DNA of 64,000 bases from Candidatus Tectimicrobiota bacterium (GTDB lineage Bacteria > Tectomicrobia > Entotheonellia > Entotheonellales > Entotheonellaceae): NCBI GenBank assembly GCA_026005175.1, contig BPKO01000001.1, positions 496,001 to 560,000 of the forward strand, written 5' to 3'. The notes under the pieces are model-generated. The model searched no databases. It saw only the letters and a list, made by a program, of their open reading frames with translations, and had not been told where the DNA came from. Both the position numbers and the translations under genes were made by a program. This document shows, piece by piece, positions 1 through 8,199 of this stretch. Positions within the stretch are counted from its first letter, which is position 1. Each line of letters begins with the position of its first letter.

Positions 1-621
1 TACCAGGATAATTTTGGGCGCCTGGCGCAGGGCGGCGCGCAACCCCTCGGCAAAGCTTGGGAAGTCACGTCCCAGCTCGCGCTGGTTGAAAGTGGCCCGC
101 TCGTGGGGATGGAGAAACTCGATGGGGTCTTCCAGGGTCACCACGTGCACGGCGCGCGTGCGGTTCACTTCGTGCAGGATGGCGGCCAGGGTCGAAGACT
201 TGCCGCTGCCCGTGGCGCCAGTCACCAGCACCAGCCCGTTGGGCTCGCGGGCCACTTCGGCCAGCACCGGCGGCAGCCCCAGCTCGGCCAGGGTGGGCAC
301 GCGCGTGGCCAGCCGGCGCAGCACCAGGGCCAGCGCCCCGCGGCTCCAGAAGACGTTGACGCGCAGCCGGCCGACGCCCGACACGCTATAGGCCACGTCG
401 GCAGCGCCCGTCTCCAAGAGCTGGCGCCAAGCACGCCGGTCCTGCCCCAGCACCTCCAGCGCCAGCCGCTCGGTGTGCCACGGGGTTAGCACCGGCCCGC
501 CTACGGGGCGCAGCTCCCCGTCCACCTCGGCCTGCAAGGGGCGGCCCGGGGTGCAGTTGAGGTCCGAAGTGGTGGGGAACTGCGTCAGGGCTTGCTGTAC
601 CAGCGTTGCCAGCACTCCCAT
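1..621 (-). CDS. PilT/PilU-like pilus retraction ATPase (partial)
   Basis: Second PilT-family ATPase, cut by the left window edge after 207 codons. It has a PilT-like N-terminal domain and a Walker A box GATGSGKSS, followed by TLEDPIEF as in retraction ATPases. These hexameric ATPases power depolymerisation of type IV pili at the inner membrane. The start is the ATG at 621, preceded by a strong GGAGGG; it lies 14 bases after the pilT stop, so the two are co-transcribed. The pairing resembles the pilT-pilU tandem of Gammaproteobacteria, but this protein's N-terminus is divergent, so it is not called PilU. The Walker B and His boxes lie outside the window. Confidence 0.85.
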   Translation of the reverse strand, partial: MGVLATLVQQALTQFPTTSDLNCTPGRPLQAEVDGELRPVGGPVLTPWHTERLALEVLGQDRRAWRQLLETGAADVAYSVSGVGRLRVNVFWSRGALALVLRRLATRVPTLAELGLPPVLAEVAREPNGLVLVTGATGSGKSSTLAAILHEVNRTRAVHVVTLEDPIEFLHPHERATFNQRELGRDFPSFAEGLRAALRQAPKIILV

Positions 622-635
622 GGCCCGCCCTCCCA

Positions 636-1712
636 TCAGCTAAAAAGTTCGTCAGCCTGCGCCACCAGCGGCCGGAAGCGCGCTTTGTCCACGCTGTGCA
701 CGTAGGCCTCCTCGGGCCGCACCCAGCCGCGCTGCACGAGCTCCCACAGGGCGTCGTCAAGGGCCTGCATGCCGTACTTCTTGCCCGTCTGCAGCACGGT
801 GGCCAGCTGAAACGTCTTGCCATCGCGAATGAGGTTGCGCACTGCCGGGGTGGCCAGCAGCACTTCCACCGCCGCCACCCGCCCGCGCCGGTCACAGCGC
901 TTAAGCAGCGTCTGGGCCACCACCGCCTGAAGGGTATCGGCCAGGGTGGCCCGCACCTGCTCTTGCTGGTCGGCAGGGAAGACGTCGATGATGCGGTCGA
1001 CCGTTTTCATGGCGTTTTGCGTGTGCAAGGTGGCAAACACCAGGTGTCCCGTGGCTGCCGCCTCCAGCGCCAGGGCCATGGTTTCCAAGTCGCGCATTTC
1101 CCCCACCATGATGATGTCGGGGTCCTCGCGCAGGGCAGCACGCAGCGCCGCGGCAAAGGAGCGTGTGTGGACGCCCACCTCGCGGTGGTTGACCAGGCAA
1201 TTCTTGCTTGCGTGCACGAACTCCACCGGGTCTTCGATGGTCAGGATGTGGTCGCGGCGGTGGGTGTTGGCATAGTCGATGAGTGCCGCCAGGGTCGTCG
1301 ACTTGCCGCTGCCCGTGGGGCCGGTCACCAGCACCAGACCCTTGCGCAGCATCGGCAGCTGCGCCAGCACCGGTGGCAGCCCCAGCTGCTCCAGCGACAG
1401 GATGGTGTCGGGGATCTGGCGAAACACCGCGCCGATGCCGCCGCGGTGGCGGAAGTAGTTGGCGCGGTAGCGCCCCAGGCCGGGCACCTCGTAAGCAAAG
1501 TCGACGTCGCCGGTTTCCTCGAAAAGCTTGAGCTTGTACTCCGGGGCCACCTCGTAGAGCATGGCGGTGAGCTCCTCGTTGCTCAGCACGCCGTAGCGCA
1601 CCCGCTGCAGGTCGCCGTGCACGCGGACGATGGGCTGCGCTCCGGCGACCAGGTGCAAGTCGCTCGCCCCGTGGTCCACCATGAGCTTGAAAAAGGCGTC
1701 TAGCTTTGCCAT
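636..1712 (-). CDS. pilT: Type IV pilus retraction ATPase PilT
   Basis: Full-length PilT (358 aa). It is the cytoplasmic AAA+-like secretion ATPase that drives pilus retraction and twitching. Visible features are the N-terminal PAS-like domain with ASDLHL, Walker A GPTGSGKS at residues 131-138, the Asp box TIEDPVEF, Walker B/GEMRDLET around 200-211, and the His box HLVFATLHT around 223-231. The length is normal for the family. It is first in a two-gene operon with the second PilT-like ATPase. The pilMNOPQ operon lies about 40 kb away in the same window. Confidence 0.96.
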   Translation of the reverse strand: MAKLDAFFKLMVDHGASDLHLVAGAQPIVRVHGDLQRVRYGVLSNEELTAMLYEVAPEYKLKLFEETGDVDFAYEVPGLGRYRANYFRHRGGIGAVFRQIPDTILSLEQLGLPPVLAQLPMLRKGLVLVTGPTGSGKSTTLAALIDYANTHRRDHILTIEDPVEFVHASKNCLVNHREVGVHTRSFAAALRAALREDPDIIMVGEMRDLETMALALEAAATGHLVFATLHTQNAMKTVDRIIDVFPADQQEQVRATLADTLQAVVAQTLLKRCDRRGRVAAVEVLLATPAVRNLIRDGKTFQLATVLQTGKKYGMQALDDALWELVQRGWVRPEEAYVHSVDKARFRPLVAQADELFS

Positions 1713-1810
1713 ACCGAGCTACCCCACCTCATTGACCAGCACCCGCCTCGTTATCGGCAGGGCCCCACGGACACTTTACCCTCGTGCGTGGCGCCCAGCC
1801 GACGGCCGTG

Positions 1811-1819
1811 TGCTATAAT
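1811..1819 (+). promoter_or_regulatory. Extended -10 promoter for ugd
   Basis: TGCTATAAT is a perfect -10 hexamer (1814-1819) with the TGn extension. No good -35 sits at 17 bases, which fits an extended -10 promoter. It reads towards ugd and leaves a leader of about 160 bases. Near the leader's 5' end is a 6-bp hairpin (GGAGAC 1836-1841 / GTCTCC 1849-1854, 7-base loop). Whether the hairpin is regulatory is unknown. Confidence 0.5.
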
Positions 1820-1987
1820 GACTCACCTCTCCTCGGGAGACAAGAGAAGTCTCCTTGACCCTTGTACGGCAGCGTGTGACGGCTGCGCAGGAGAAGACCC
1901 TTGAGGCGGTGCGCCACCATGCCGATAAGATAGCCAGTTGCGATAAGGGACGGGCGGCCCGGAGCCCGGCGAGAAAGGAGGGCGGCA

Positions 1988-3337
1988 GTGCACATCAGCG
2001 TAATTGGCACCGGCTACGTTGGCCTGGTCACCGGGGCATGTTTCGCAGAGTTCGGCATGTATGTCACTTGTGTTGACAACGTTGAAGAAAAAATTGCCGA
2101 GCTGCAAGAAGGGCGGGTATCGATTCACGAGCCTGGCCTGCCGGAGCTGGTGGCCAAGAACCTGCGCGAGGGGCGCCTGAGCTTTACCACCGATGCGGCC
2201 AAAGCCATCGAGCAGTCGCTGGTGGTCTTTATCGCCGTGGGCACCCCCGCCCGCGCCGACGGCGCCGCCGACCTGCGCTATATCGACGAAGTGGCCGACA
2301 CCATTGGCCAGTGCATGCAGGACTACAAAGTTATTGCCACCAAGAGCACCGTGCCGGTGGGAACGGCGATGCGCATCAAAGAGCGCATCCGCGCCGTGCA
2401 GCGCCAGCCCGTGGCCTTCAGCGTCGTTTCCAACCCCGAATTCCTGCGCGAAGGCTCGGCCATCGAGGACTTCATGCGGCCCAACCGGGTGGTCATCGGT
2501 GCGGAGGACCCGCATGCCATTGCCATCATGAAAGAGCTCTACAGCCCGCTCTACCTGATCGAAACGCCTTTCGTGATCACCGACATCCTCACCGCCGAGA
2601 TGATCAAGTACGCCGCCAATGCCTTTCTGGCCATGAAGATCTCGTTCATCAACGAAATCGCCACCCTCTGCGACGCGGTGGGGGCCGACGTCCACGACGT
2701 GGCCAAAGGCATCGGGCTCGACCAGCGCATCGGGCGCAAGTTCTTGCATCCCGGACCGGGCTACGGCGGCTCCTGCTTCCCCAAGGACGTGCAGGGCCTC
2801 ATTCACTTTGCCCGCGAAGCGGGTGTGGAGCTGGAGCTGGCCCCCGCGGTCGATCGCGTCAACCGCCAGCAGCGGCAGCGTATGGTGCACAAGATCCTGG
2901 GGGCCCTCGAAGGCACGGTGGCAGGCAAAACCATCGGCGTGCTGGGGCTCTCGTTTAAGCCCAACACCGATGACATCCGCGAATCGCCGGCCCTTGACAT
3001 CGTCGCTGCCTTGCTGGCGCAAGGGGCCCACGTCAAGGCTTACGACCCGGCGGCGATGCCGGCGGCGCGGCGGGTTCTGCCTGACGTCGAGTACTGCCCC
3101 GACGCGTACGCCGTCTGCAAGGGCAGCGACGCGGTGGTGCTGCTAACCGAATGGAACCAGTTCCGCGCCCTCGACCTGCAGCGCATTCGCGCCCTCCTTG
3201 CCCAGCCGGTGATGGTCGACTTACGCAACGTCTACGAGCCAGAGACCATGCAGCGGCTCGGCTTCCGCTACGTGGCGGTGGGCCGGCGCGGGGCCTTTCG
3301 GCCGCCCCTCCCCGGCATGCCACAGCCCGCTACTTGA
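1988..3337 (+). CDS. ugd: UDP-glucose 6-dehydrogenase
   Basis: NAD-dependent four-electron oxidation of UDP-glucose to UDP-glucuronate, the precursor for acidic capsule/exopolysaccharide or LPS sugars. The 449-aa protein opens with the Rossmann motif VIGTGYVGLVTG. It carries the active-site lysine segment EMIKYAANAFLA (around 207) and the catalytic cysteine in GYGGSCFPKD (Cys263). The length is typical. The start is GTG at 1988, behind AGAAAGGAGGG. The 3' end overlaps the convergent sspB-like gene by 8 bases. With manC and uppP downstream in the window, it suggests an envelope polysaccharide. Confidence 0.95.
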   Translation: MHISVIGTGYVGLVTGACFAEFGMYVTCVDNVEEKIAELQEGRVSIHEPGLPELVAKNLREGRLSFTTDAAKAIEQSLVVFIAVGTPARADGAADLRYIDEVADTIGQCMQDYKVIATKSTVPVGTAMRIKERIRAVQRQPVAFSVVSNPEFLREGSAIEDFMRPNRVVIGAEDPHAIAIMKELYSPLYLIETPFVITDILTAEMIKYAANAFLAMKISFINEIATLCDAVGADVHDVAKGIGLDQRIGRKFLHPGPGYGGSCFPKDVQGLIHFAREAGVELELAPAVDRVNRQQRQRMVHKILGALEGTVAGKTIGVLGLSFKPNTDDIRESPALDIVAALLAQGAHVKAYDPAAMPAARRVLPDVEYCPDAYAVCKGSDAVVLLTEWNQFRALDLQRIRALLAQPVMVDLRNVYEPETMQRLGFRYVAVGRRGAFRPPLPGMPQPAT

Positions 3338-3773
3338 TCAGCCGCAGGTGCCCGCGCTGGCGAGGCGTTTTGGCTTCCGGCTTCGCTGCCGTGCCTTTGC
3401 CGGCAATGACCCGCGGCGTTGGCGCCTGGCTCTCGGAGCGCTGGGCCATCTCGGCCAGCACTTCCGGCGGCACGCTGTCGGGCCAGAGCATGCCCTGCAT
3501 GGTGTGCGGATTGAATGCGGCCCACAGCGCCTGCATGGGAATAAAGCAGGCAAAGCGCCGCCCTCCAAAGGACAGATTGGCGCTGATGCCCGCCTCGGTC
3601 ACCTCGATGGGATGGGGAAACTTGCGGTTCAGGATGAGGCGCAGCGCCGGGTTGCGGGCATGCTCGGGAGGGACGCGCACGCCCTCACAGCGGGCATCGA
3701 GACACAGCATGGTGTCCCCTTCGGCCAGCAGCTGAAGCACCACGGCCTCTTTCCTGGGTGGGCTTTCGGACAT
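3330..3773 (-). CDS. sspB: SspB-like ClpXP specificity-enhancing factor
   Basis: Protein of 147 aa resembling the delta/alpha-type SspB (stringent starvation protein B) adaptor. SspB binds ssrA-tagged peptides and delivers them to ClpXP. The core carries VPPEHARNPALRLILNRKF and a beta-sheet segment ending FACFIPMQALWAAF. An extended polar linker follows and ends in GHLRLIK, matching the C-terminal ClpX-binding tail of SspB proteins. The ATG at 3773 is chosen because AAGGAGG lies 8 bases upstream; the GTG three codons earlier overlaps that ribosome binding site. Convergent with ugd. Confidence 0.75.
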   Translation of the reverse strand: MSESPPRKEAVVLQLLAEGDTMLCLDARCEGVRVPPEHARNPALRLILNRKFPHPIEVTEAGISANLSFGGRRFACFIPMQALWAAFNPHTMQGMLWPDSVPPEVLAEMAQRSESQAPTPRVIAGKGTAAKPEAKTPRQRGHLRLIK

Positions 3774-3865
3774 GGCGCACACCTCCTTATCGTTCCTCCC
3801 TCGCGGCCGGGCGGCACTCTAACACCCCCCTGGCCCGCCGTCAAGACGGCCTGCCCCGCGGGGCG

Positions 3866-3894
3866 TTGCCGTCCACTGCCCGCTCTAGTATGAT
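3866..3894 (+). promoter_or_regulatory. Sigma70-type promoter
   Basis: TTGCCG (3866-3871), a 17-base spacer and TATGAT (3889-3894), reading towards the dehydrogenase gene at 4043. The leader is about 140 bases. Confidence 0.45.
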
Positions 3895-4042
3895 AGCCCC
3901 TGCGGGCAAGGGCCGGCATCCCGGCGCGGCGCTTCCCTCCCACCCGCCGCGGGGTGACAGGCCCTCACCCTGTAAGGAGCGCTGCCCATGCGGGTAGGCG
4001 GCCGCAGGCCTTCTCCCTTCCTGCTTGCAAGGAGAGAGCGTG

Positions 4043-4957
4043 ATGCAACTTGGCTTCATCGGGGTCGGCAACATCGGCACCCCCATCTGCCATCACCTCA
4101 TCAAAGCCGGCCACCGCGTCATCGCTTACGACGTCAATCCGGCCCATCTGGCGCGCATCGTCAACCTGGGGGCGCAGGCGGCCGACAGCCCGCAAGCGGT
4201 GGCCCAGGCCTGTGACCTCGTGTTTACCTCGCTGCCCGGGCCCGCGCGAAGTGGAGCAGGTGGCGCTGGGCGACCACGGCCTTATCGCCGCTGCCCGCCC
4301 CGGCTTGCTCTACGTCGACTTGAGCACCAACGCCCCTTCCGTCGCCCGCCGCATCTGTGAGGCCCTGGCCGCCAAAGGGGTGACCATGCTCGACGCGCCG
4401 GTCAGCGGCGGCGTCGCCGGTGCCGAGCGGGGAACCCTGGCGGTGATGGTGGGGGGGAGAGCGGCAGGCTTTCGAAACCTGCAAACCGTTTCTGGCGCAC
4501 TTTGGCGCCAACATCTTCTACGTGGGACCCATTGGCAGCGGGTGCGTGGCCAAGCTGGTGAACAATATGCTGGCGTTCGTCAACTCGGTGGCCGCCTTTG
4601 AAGGCATGCTGCTGGGAACCAAAGCAGGCGTCGACCCGCAGGTGTTGCACGACGTCATTCAGGCCAGCAGCGGCGCCAGCTGGGCCATGCGGCAGTTTCC
4701 GCAGAAGATCTTCGTGGGGGACTTCTCCCCCGGCTTCACCATTGACTTGGCTTACAAAGACCTGCGCCTGGCCCTCGAGCTGGGCGACGAGCTCTCCTTG
4801 CCCCTGCTCATGGGCAGCGTCTGCCTCAGCGTCATGCGCCAAGCCCGTGCCCTGGGACGCGGGGGGCGACGACCTGAGCGGCCTCATGCGCATGTTCGAG
4901 GACATCCTGGGGCTGCGCGTGCGCGTGCCCTCGCGGCCACCGCAGGAAACGGGTTAA
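4043..4957 (+). pseudogene. NAD-binding beta-hydroxyacid dehydrogenase (3-hydroxyisobutyrate dehydrogenase-like), reading frame broken
   Basis: One beta-hydroxyacid dehydrogenase spread over three frames. Frame 1 (from ATG 4043, SD AAGGAGAG) gives the Rossmann start GFIGVGNIGTPI. Frame 2 continues REVEQVALGD, DLSTNAPSVARR and the family signature DAPVSGGVAGAERGTLA. Frame 3 gives FETCKPFLAHFG, then GPIGSGCVAKLVNNML with the catalytic lysine. The last part returns to frame 1 and ends at TAA 4955. The shifts are all +1: near 4238-4245, in a G7 run (4451-4457) and in a G6 run (4861-4866). Removing one base at each site restores a normal protein of about 300 aa. Either a decayed gene or, more likely, assembly error. 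It overlaps the convergent nuoB end by 4 bases. Confidence 0.8.
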
Positions 4958-5565
4958 AACCCTTGCCAGCGGTGCACGCCGGGATGGGCGTGGGGATCGA
5001 CCACGGCGTCGGCTCTGGTGTCCACCGGTGGCGTGACGTGCACCAGGCGGTGCTCGGAGTAAACGGTGCCATCGACCAGAATGGGCTGGCGCCGCTCGCG
5101 GATGTCCTCGGTGTCGACTTTTTTCTGAAGCAGCATCAGCCCTTCCAAAACAGCCTCAGGGCGGGGAGGACAGCCGGCAATGTAGACGTCAACGGGAATG
5201 ATACGGTCGATGCCTTGCACCGTGGCGTAGTTGCGATAGAAGCCACCGGAAGCGGCACAGGCGCCAAAGGCAATGACCCACTTGGGCTCGCACATCTGGT
5301 CATAGACGCGCTTGAGCACCGGCGCGATTTTGTGGTTGATGGTCCCCACCACCATCAGCAAGTCGGCCTGGCGGGGCGAAAAGCGAGGAAACTCGGCCCC
5401 AAAGCGCGCCACGTCGTAGTGCGAGCCCCAGGTGGCCATAAACTCCATGCCGCAGCAGGCCGTGACAAAGGGAAAGGGGAAAAACGAATACTTGCGCCCC
5501 CAGTTGATCAGCTTGTTGAGCTTGGTGGTCAGAAACCCCTGCCCTAAAAGACTCTCCAGTCCCAT
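4954..5565 (-). CDS. nuoB: NADH-quinone oxidoreductase subunit B
   Basis: NuoB carries the terminal N2 [4Fe-4S] cluster of complex I, close to the quinone site. This 203-aa protein has the expected ligands Cys37-Cys38 (TACCGME), Cys103 (GACAASGG) and Cys132 (AGCPPRPE). The C-terminal extension after about residue 165 is not conserved. No other nuo genes are adjacent: it stands alone between a dehydrogenase and a lipoprotein gene. It is therefore either a detached complex I subunit or a paralogue working with another NiFe-hydrogenase-like module. Confidence 0.92.
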   Translation of the reverse strand: MGLESLLGQGFLTTKLNKLINWGRKYSFFPFPFVTACCGMEFMATWGSHYDVARFGAEFPRFSPRQADLLMVVGTINHKIAPVLKRVYDQMCEPKWVIAFGACAASGGFYRNYATVQGIDRIIPVDVYIAGCPPRPEAVLEGLMLLQKKVDTEDIRERRQPILVDGTVYSEHRLVHVTPPVDTRADAVVDPHAHPGVHRWQGF

Positions 5566-5651
5566 AATCGCGTCCCTTCTGTATGGCCCCCGCCAGCCTG
5601 TTGGCTAATTGTAGATACGCCTGCTCCACTTTGCAAGGCGGTGCGTTGGGC

Positions 5652-6077
5652 TCAAAAGCGCGGCGTGTCGTCGAGCACGGTGATGTCGATGACCTTGCGG
5701 AGGTTGGCAATCGTGATTTCGACGGGCACCCGCCCCGCAGCCGTGGCGCGAAACGTGGCCGTGGCCTGCCCGTGGCGCGTCACCACCGTGTCTGGCACCA
5801 CCTCGGCCGCTGCCGTCCAGGGCGGCAAGGGGCGAAAGCGCACCGGCACGCCGTCTACTGGCTGTCCGGCCGCGTCGCTAAGGCGCACGGTTAGCGGCAG
5901 CGGATGCAGGCGGCGCACTTGCGAAGCGGCCGGCACCTGCACGTGCCACCCTGACGCCGCCAGAGACTGCCCGCGCGCTGCACACCCAACCAGCATGAAG
6001 GCACTGCTCGACAGCAGCCAAGCGCTCACCACCAGTCCCCACCCCCGCCAGCCGTGTCCTCTGTCTTGTCGTGGCAT
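5652..6077 (-). CDS. Predicted lipoprotein with Ig-like domain
   Basis: 141-aa protein beginning MPRQDRGHGW, with a hydrophobic segment ending in the lipobox LVGC. It is predicted to be lipidated and exported. The mature part (LPLTVRLSDAAGQPVDGVPVRF, GQATATFRATAAGRVPVEI) has the look of a bacterial Ig-like (Big_1) beta-sandwich. The ATG at 6077 is preferred over an upstream in-frame start because it places the basic n-region directly before the hydrophobic core. Function not recognised. Confidence 0.6.
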   Translation of the reverse strand: MPRQDRGHGWRGWGLVVSAWLLSSSAFMLVGCAARGQSLAASGWHVQVPAASQVRRLHPLPLTVRLSDAAGQPVDGVPVRFRPLPPWTAAAEVVPDTVVTRHGQATATFRATAAGRVPVEITIANLRKVIDITVLDDTPRF

Positions 6078-6165
6078 GACGCCACCCTTCTGCTCTGGTA
6101 CAATCAAGGCTGCTTGTCCATCGTAGCGAGTCATCAAGCCTCACGCAAGGCGCGCTTTCCGTGGC

Positions 6166-6194
6166 TTGACTTTAGTGCCACGCCCCGCTACAAG
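6166..6194 (+). promoter_or_regulatory. Sigma70-type promoter for the aminotransferase gene
   Basis: TTGACT (6166-6171), a 17-base spacer and TACAAG (6189-6194), about 55 bases upstream of the ATG at 6250. Confidence 0.5.
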
Positions 6195-6249
6195 AGGGCA
6201 TCGGCGGGCGCTGCGGCGCTCTTCCCAGAAGCGTGCAGGAGGAACGGTC

Positions 6250-7602
6250 ATGGCCCTGTCAGCAGCAAAAACGCAAGCCGATCTTGCGCACCTGATTCAC
6301 CCTCTCTACCACCCCTCGGAACACCAGGAGCCGCGCATCTGGGTAGAAGGCCGGGGCGCGATGCTCAAGGACATCGACGGCAACGAGGTGATCGACGGGC
6401 TCAGTGGCCTGTGGAATGTCAACATCGGCCATGGCCGCCGGGAGCTGGCCGAAGCCGCCAGGCGGCAGATGGAAACCCTGGCCTACTGTTCGTCTTACAC
6501 CGGCTCGTCCAACCTGCCGGCCATCGAGCTGGCAGAGCGCTTAAGCACCCTGGTCTATCCTTCGATCAACACCTTCTTTTTTACCAGCGGGGGCGCGGAA
6601 TCCACCGAAAGCTCGATCAAAACGGCGCGCTTTTACTGGAAGACGCAGGGCAAGCCGGACAAGGTGAAAATCATCTCGCGCACCTTTGCCTACCACGGTG
6701 TCACCTTGGCAGCCATGAGCGCCACCGGCATGCCCGAGTACTGGACCATGTTCGAGCCACGGGTGCCCAACTTCGTTCACATCCCCTCGCCTTACCCGTA
6801 CCGCTTTGAGGGCGGCGACGGCCGTACCTCTCCCGGGATTGCGGCGGCTAACCTGCTCGAGGAAGCCATCCTGCGCGAGGGGCCGGAGACGGTGGCCGCG
6901 TTTATCGCCGAGCCCGTGCAGGGCGCCGGCGGCGTCATCGTGCCTCCGGACGACTACTTCCCGCGCATTCGCGAGATCTGCGACAAGTACGAGGTGCTGC
7001 TCATCAGCGACGAAGTGATCACCGGCTTTGGTCGCACCGGCACCTGGTTTGGCCTGGAGCATTGGGGCATCGAGCCGGACATCATGCAGTTTGCCAAAGG
7101 CATCACCAGCGGCTACGTGCCCCTGGGTGGCATTGGCGTTTCGGACACCATCAAGCAGGCGTTTGCCACCACACCGCCCGAGAAGCGCTGGATGCACGCC
7201 TACACGTACTCGGGCCACCCCACGTGCTGCGCCGTGGCGCTGGCCAACCTCAAGATCCTCGAAGAGGAGGGGCTGGTGCAGCGGGCTGCCGAGATGGGCA
7301 ACCGCCTGCTCGAGGGCCTGCGCACGTTGGAGAGCCTCGACGGCGTTGGGGACGTGCGCGGCCTGGGAATGATGGCGGCGGTGGAAATCGTGCAGGACAA
7401 AGCCAGCAAGCAGCCTTACCCGGCGGCGGCCAAAGTTGGCGCGCGGCTGCACAAGGAAATGCTCAACCGCGGCCTCTTTACCCGCGTGCGCGGCGACGTC
7501 ATCTGCCTGGCGCCGCCGCTGGTGACGCCGCCGGAAATCATCGACCGCATCGTGAACATCGTGGGTGAAGCCATCCGCACCGTGATTGCCAGCACGCCCT
7601 GA
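6250..7602 (+). CDS. Class III PLP-dependent aminotransferase
   Basis: 450-aa omega-transaminase-type enzyme (aminotransferase class III; beta-alanine/putrescine-pyruvate family). The PLP lysine is Lys283 in FAKGITSGYVPLGG. The cofactor-contacting Asp254 sits in LISDEVITGFGRTG. The active-site region LSGLWNVNIGHGRREL is typical of omega-amino acid:pyruvate transaminases. ATG 6250 is chosen for the AGGAGG 6 bases upstream. The exact substrate cannot be told from sequence. Monocistronic, with its own promoter. Confidence 0.88.
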   Translation: MALSAAKTQADLAHLIHPLYHPSEHQEPRIWVEGRGAMLKDIDGNEVIDGLSGLWNVNIGHGRRELAEAARRQMETLAYCSSYTGSSNLPAIELAERLSTLVYPSINTFFFTSGGAESTESSIKTARFYWKTQGKPDKVKIISRTFAYHGVTLAAMSATGMPEYWTMFEPRVPNFVHIPSPYPYRFEGGDGRTSPGIAAANLLEEAILREGPETVAAFIAEPVQGAGGVIVPPDDYFPRIREICDKYEVLLISDEVITGFGRTGTWFGLEHWGIEPDIMQFAKGITSGYVPLGGIGVSDTIKQAFATTPPEKRWMHAYTYSGHPTCCAVALANLKILEEEGLVQRAAEMGNRLLEGLRTLESLDGVGDVRGLGMMAAVEIVQDKASKQPYPAAAKVGARLHKEMLNRGLFTRVRGDVICLAPPLVTPPEIIDRIVNIVGEAIRTVIASTP

Positions 7603-7608
7603 GGGGCT

Positions 7609-8199
7609 TCAGGAGCGGCGCTCGACCTCGACGGCCGTGATGCGAAAAGTGAAAGGATAGGCCACCACCTCGCGGCCGTGGCGCAGGGTAAGGACAAAGC
7701 GGAAGCTCTGGCCTTCGTACGCCTTGCCCGCTTCCGGGCGGTTGCCCGTGGCGGGCAGCAGCGGGCGCGGCGCCGCCGACACCGTCACCTCGCCGCTGGC
7801 CGTGCGCGAAATGGTCAGCGGGTTGTAGCGTGGCGGCCCGTCGGGCCGCACCGTCGTTTGCAGGGTAGCGCCAGCGGCCAGGGGCGTTTCGGCAGGAAGC
7901 CAGTCCTGCGGCCGCCACCAGGCCCGCGGCGAGGCCGGCACCGCCGGCCGGCGCTGGCCTTGGGGATCGACGTAATAGCTTTGCTCCCAGAGCACCGCCA
8001 GCGGAGAAGTGCCGGTATTGATCAGCCGCAGGTGCAGCACCCCGGGCTCGGCGGTGGGCAGAAGCTGGAGGTGTACTTGCGGGGTGGTCACGCCTTCGCT
8101 GCCGCCGGCCGGCGCCACCATGGTATAGTGATAAACAAACCGGTAGGTGGCGCCGCAGCCCCCCAGGAGCAGCAGGCACAGCAGGAGGGAGGTTGCCAT
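7609..8199 (-). CDS. Predicted lipoprotein
   Basis: 196-aa protein with a short hydrophobic leader [15 protein letters not shown] ending in a lipobox. The rest looks like a secreted beta-rich protein ([29 protein letters not shown]). The ATG at 8199 overlaps the divergent ilvD ATG in the palindrome CATG. An in-frame GTG 12 codons upstream (8235) would add a basic n-region (three arginines) and may be the real start, in which case the gene overlaps ilvD further. No function recognised. Confidence 0.6.
   Translation of the reverse strand: MATSLLLCLLLLGGCGATYRFVYHYTMVAPAGGSEGVTTPQVHLQLLPTAEPGVLHLRLINTGTSPLAVLWEQSYYVDPQGQRRPAVPASPRAWWRPQDWLPAETPLAAGATLQTTVRPDGPPRYNPLTISRTASGEVTVSAAPRPLLPATGNRPEAGKAYEGQSFRFVLTLRHGREVVAYPFTFRITAVEVERRS

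Noticed and set aside
1823-3031. A 402-codon minus-strand frame
   Set aside because: Antisense to ugd and without recognisable motifs.
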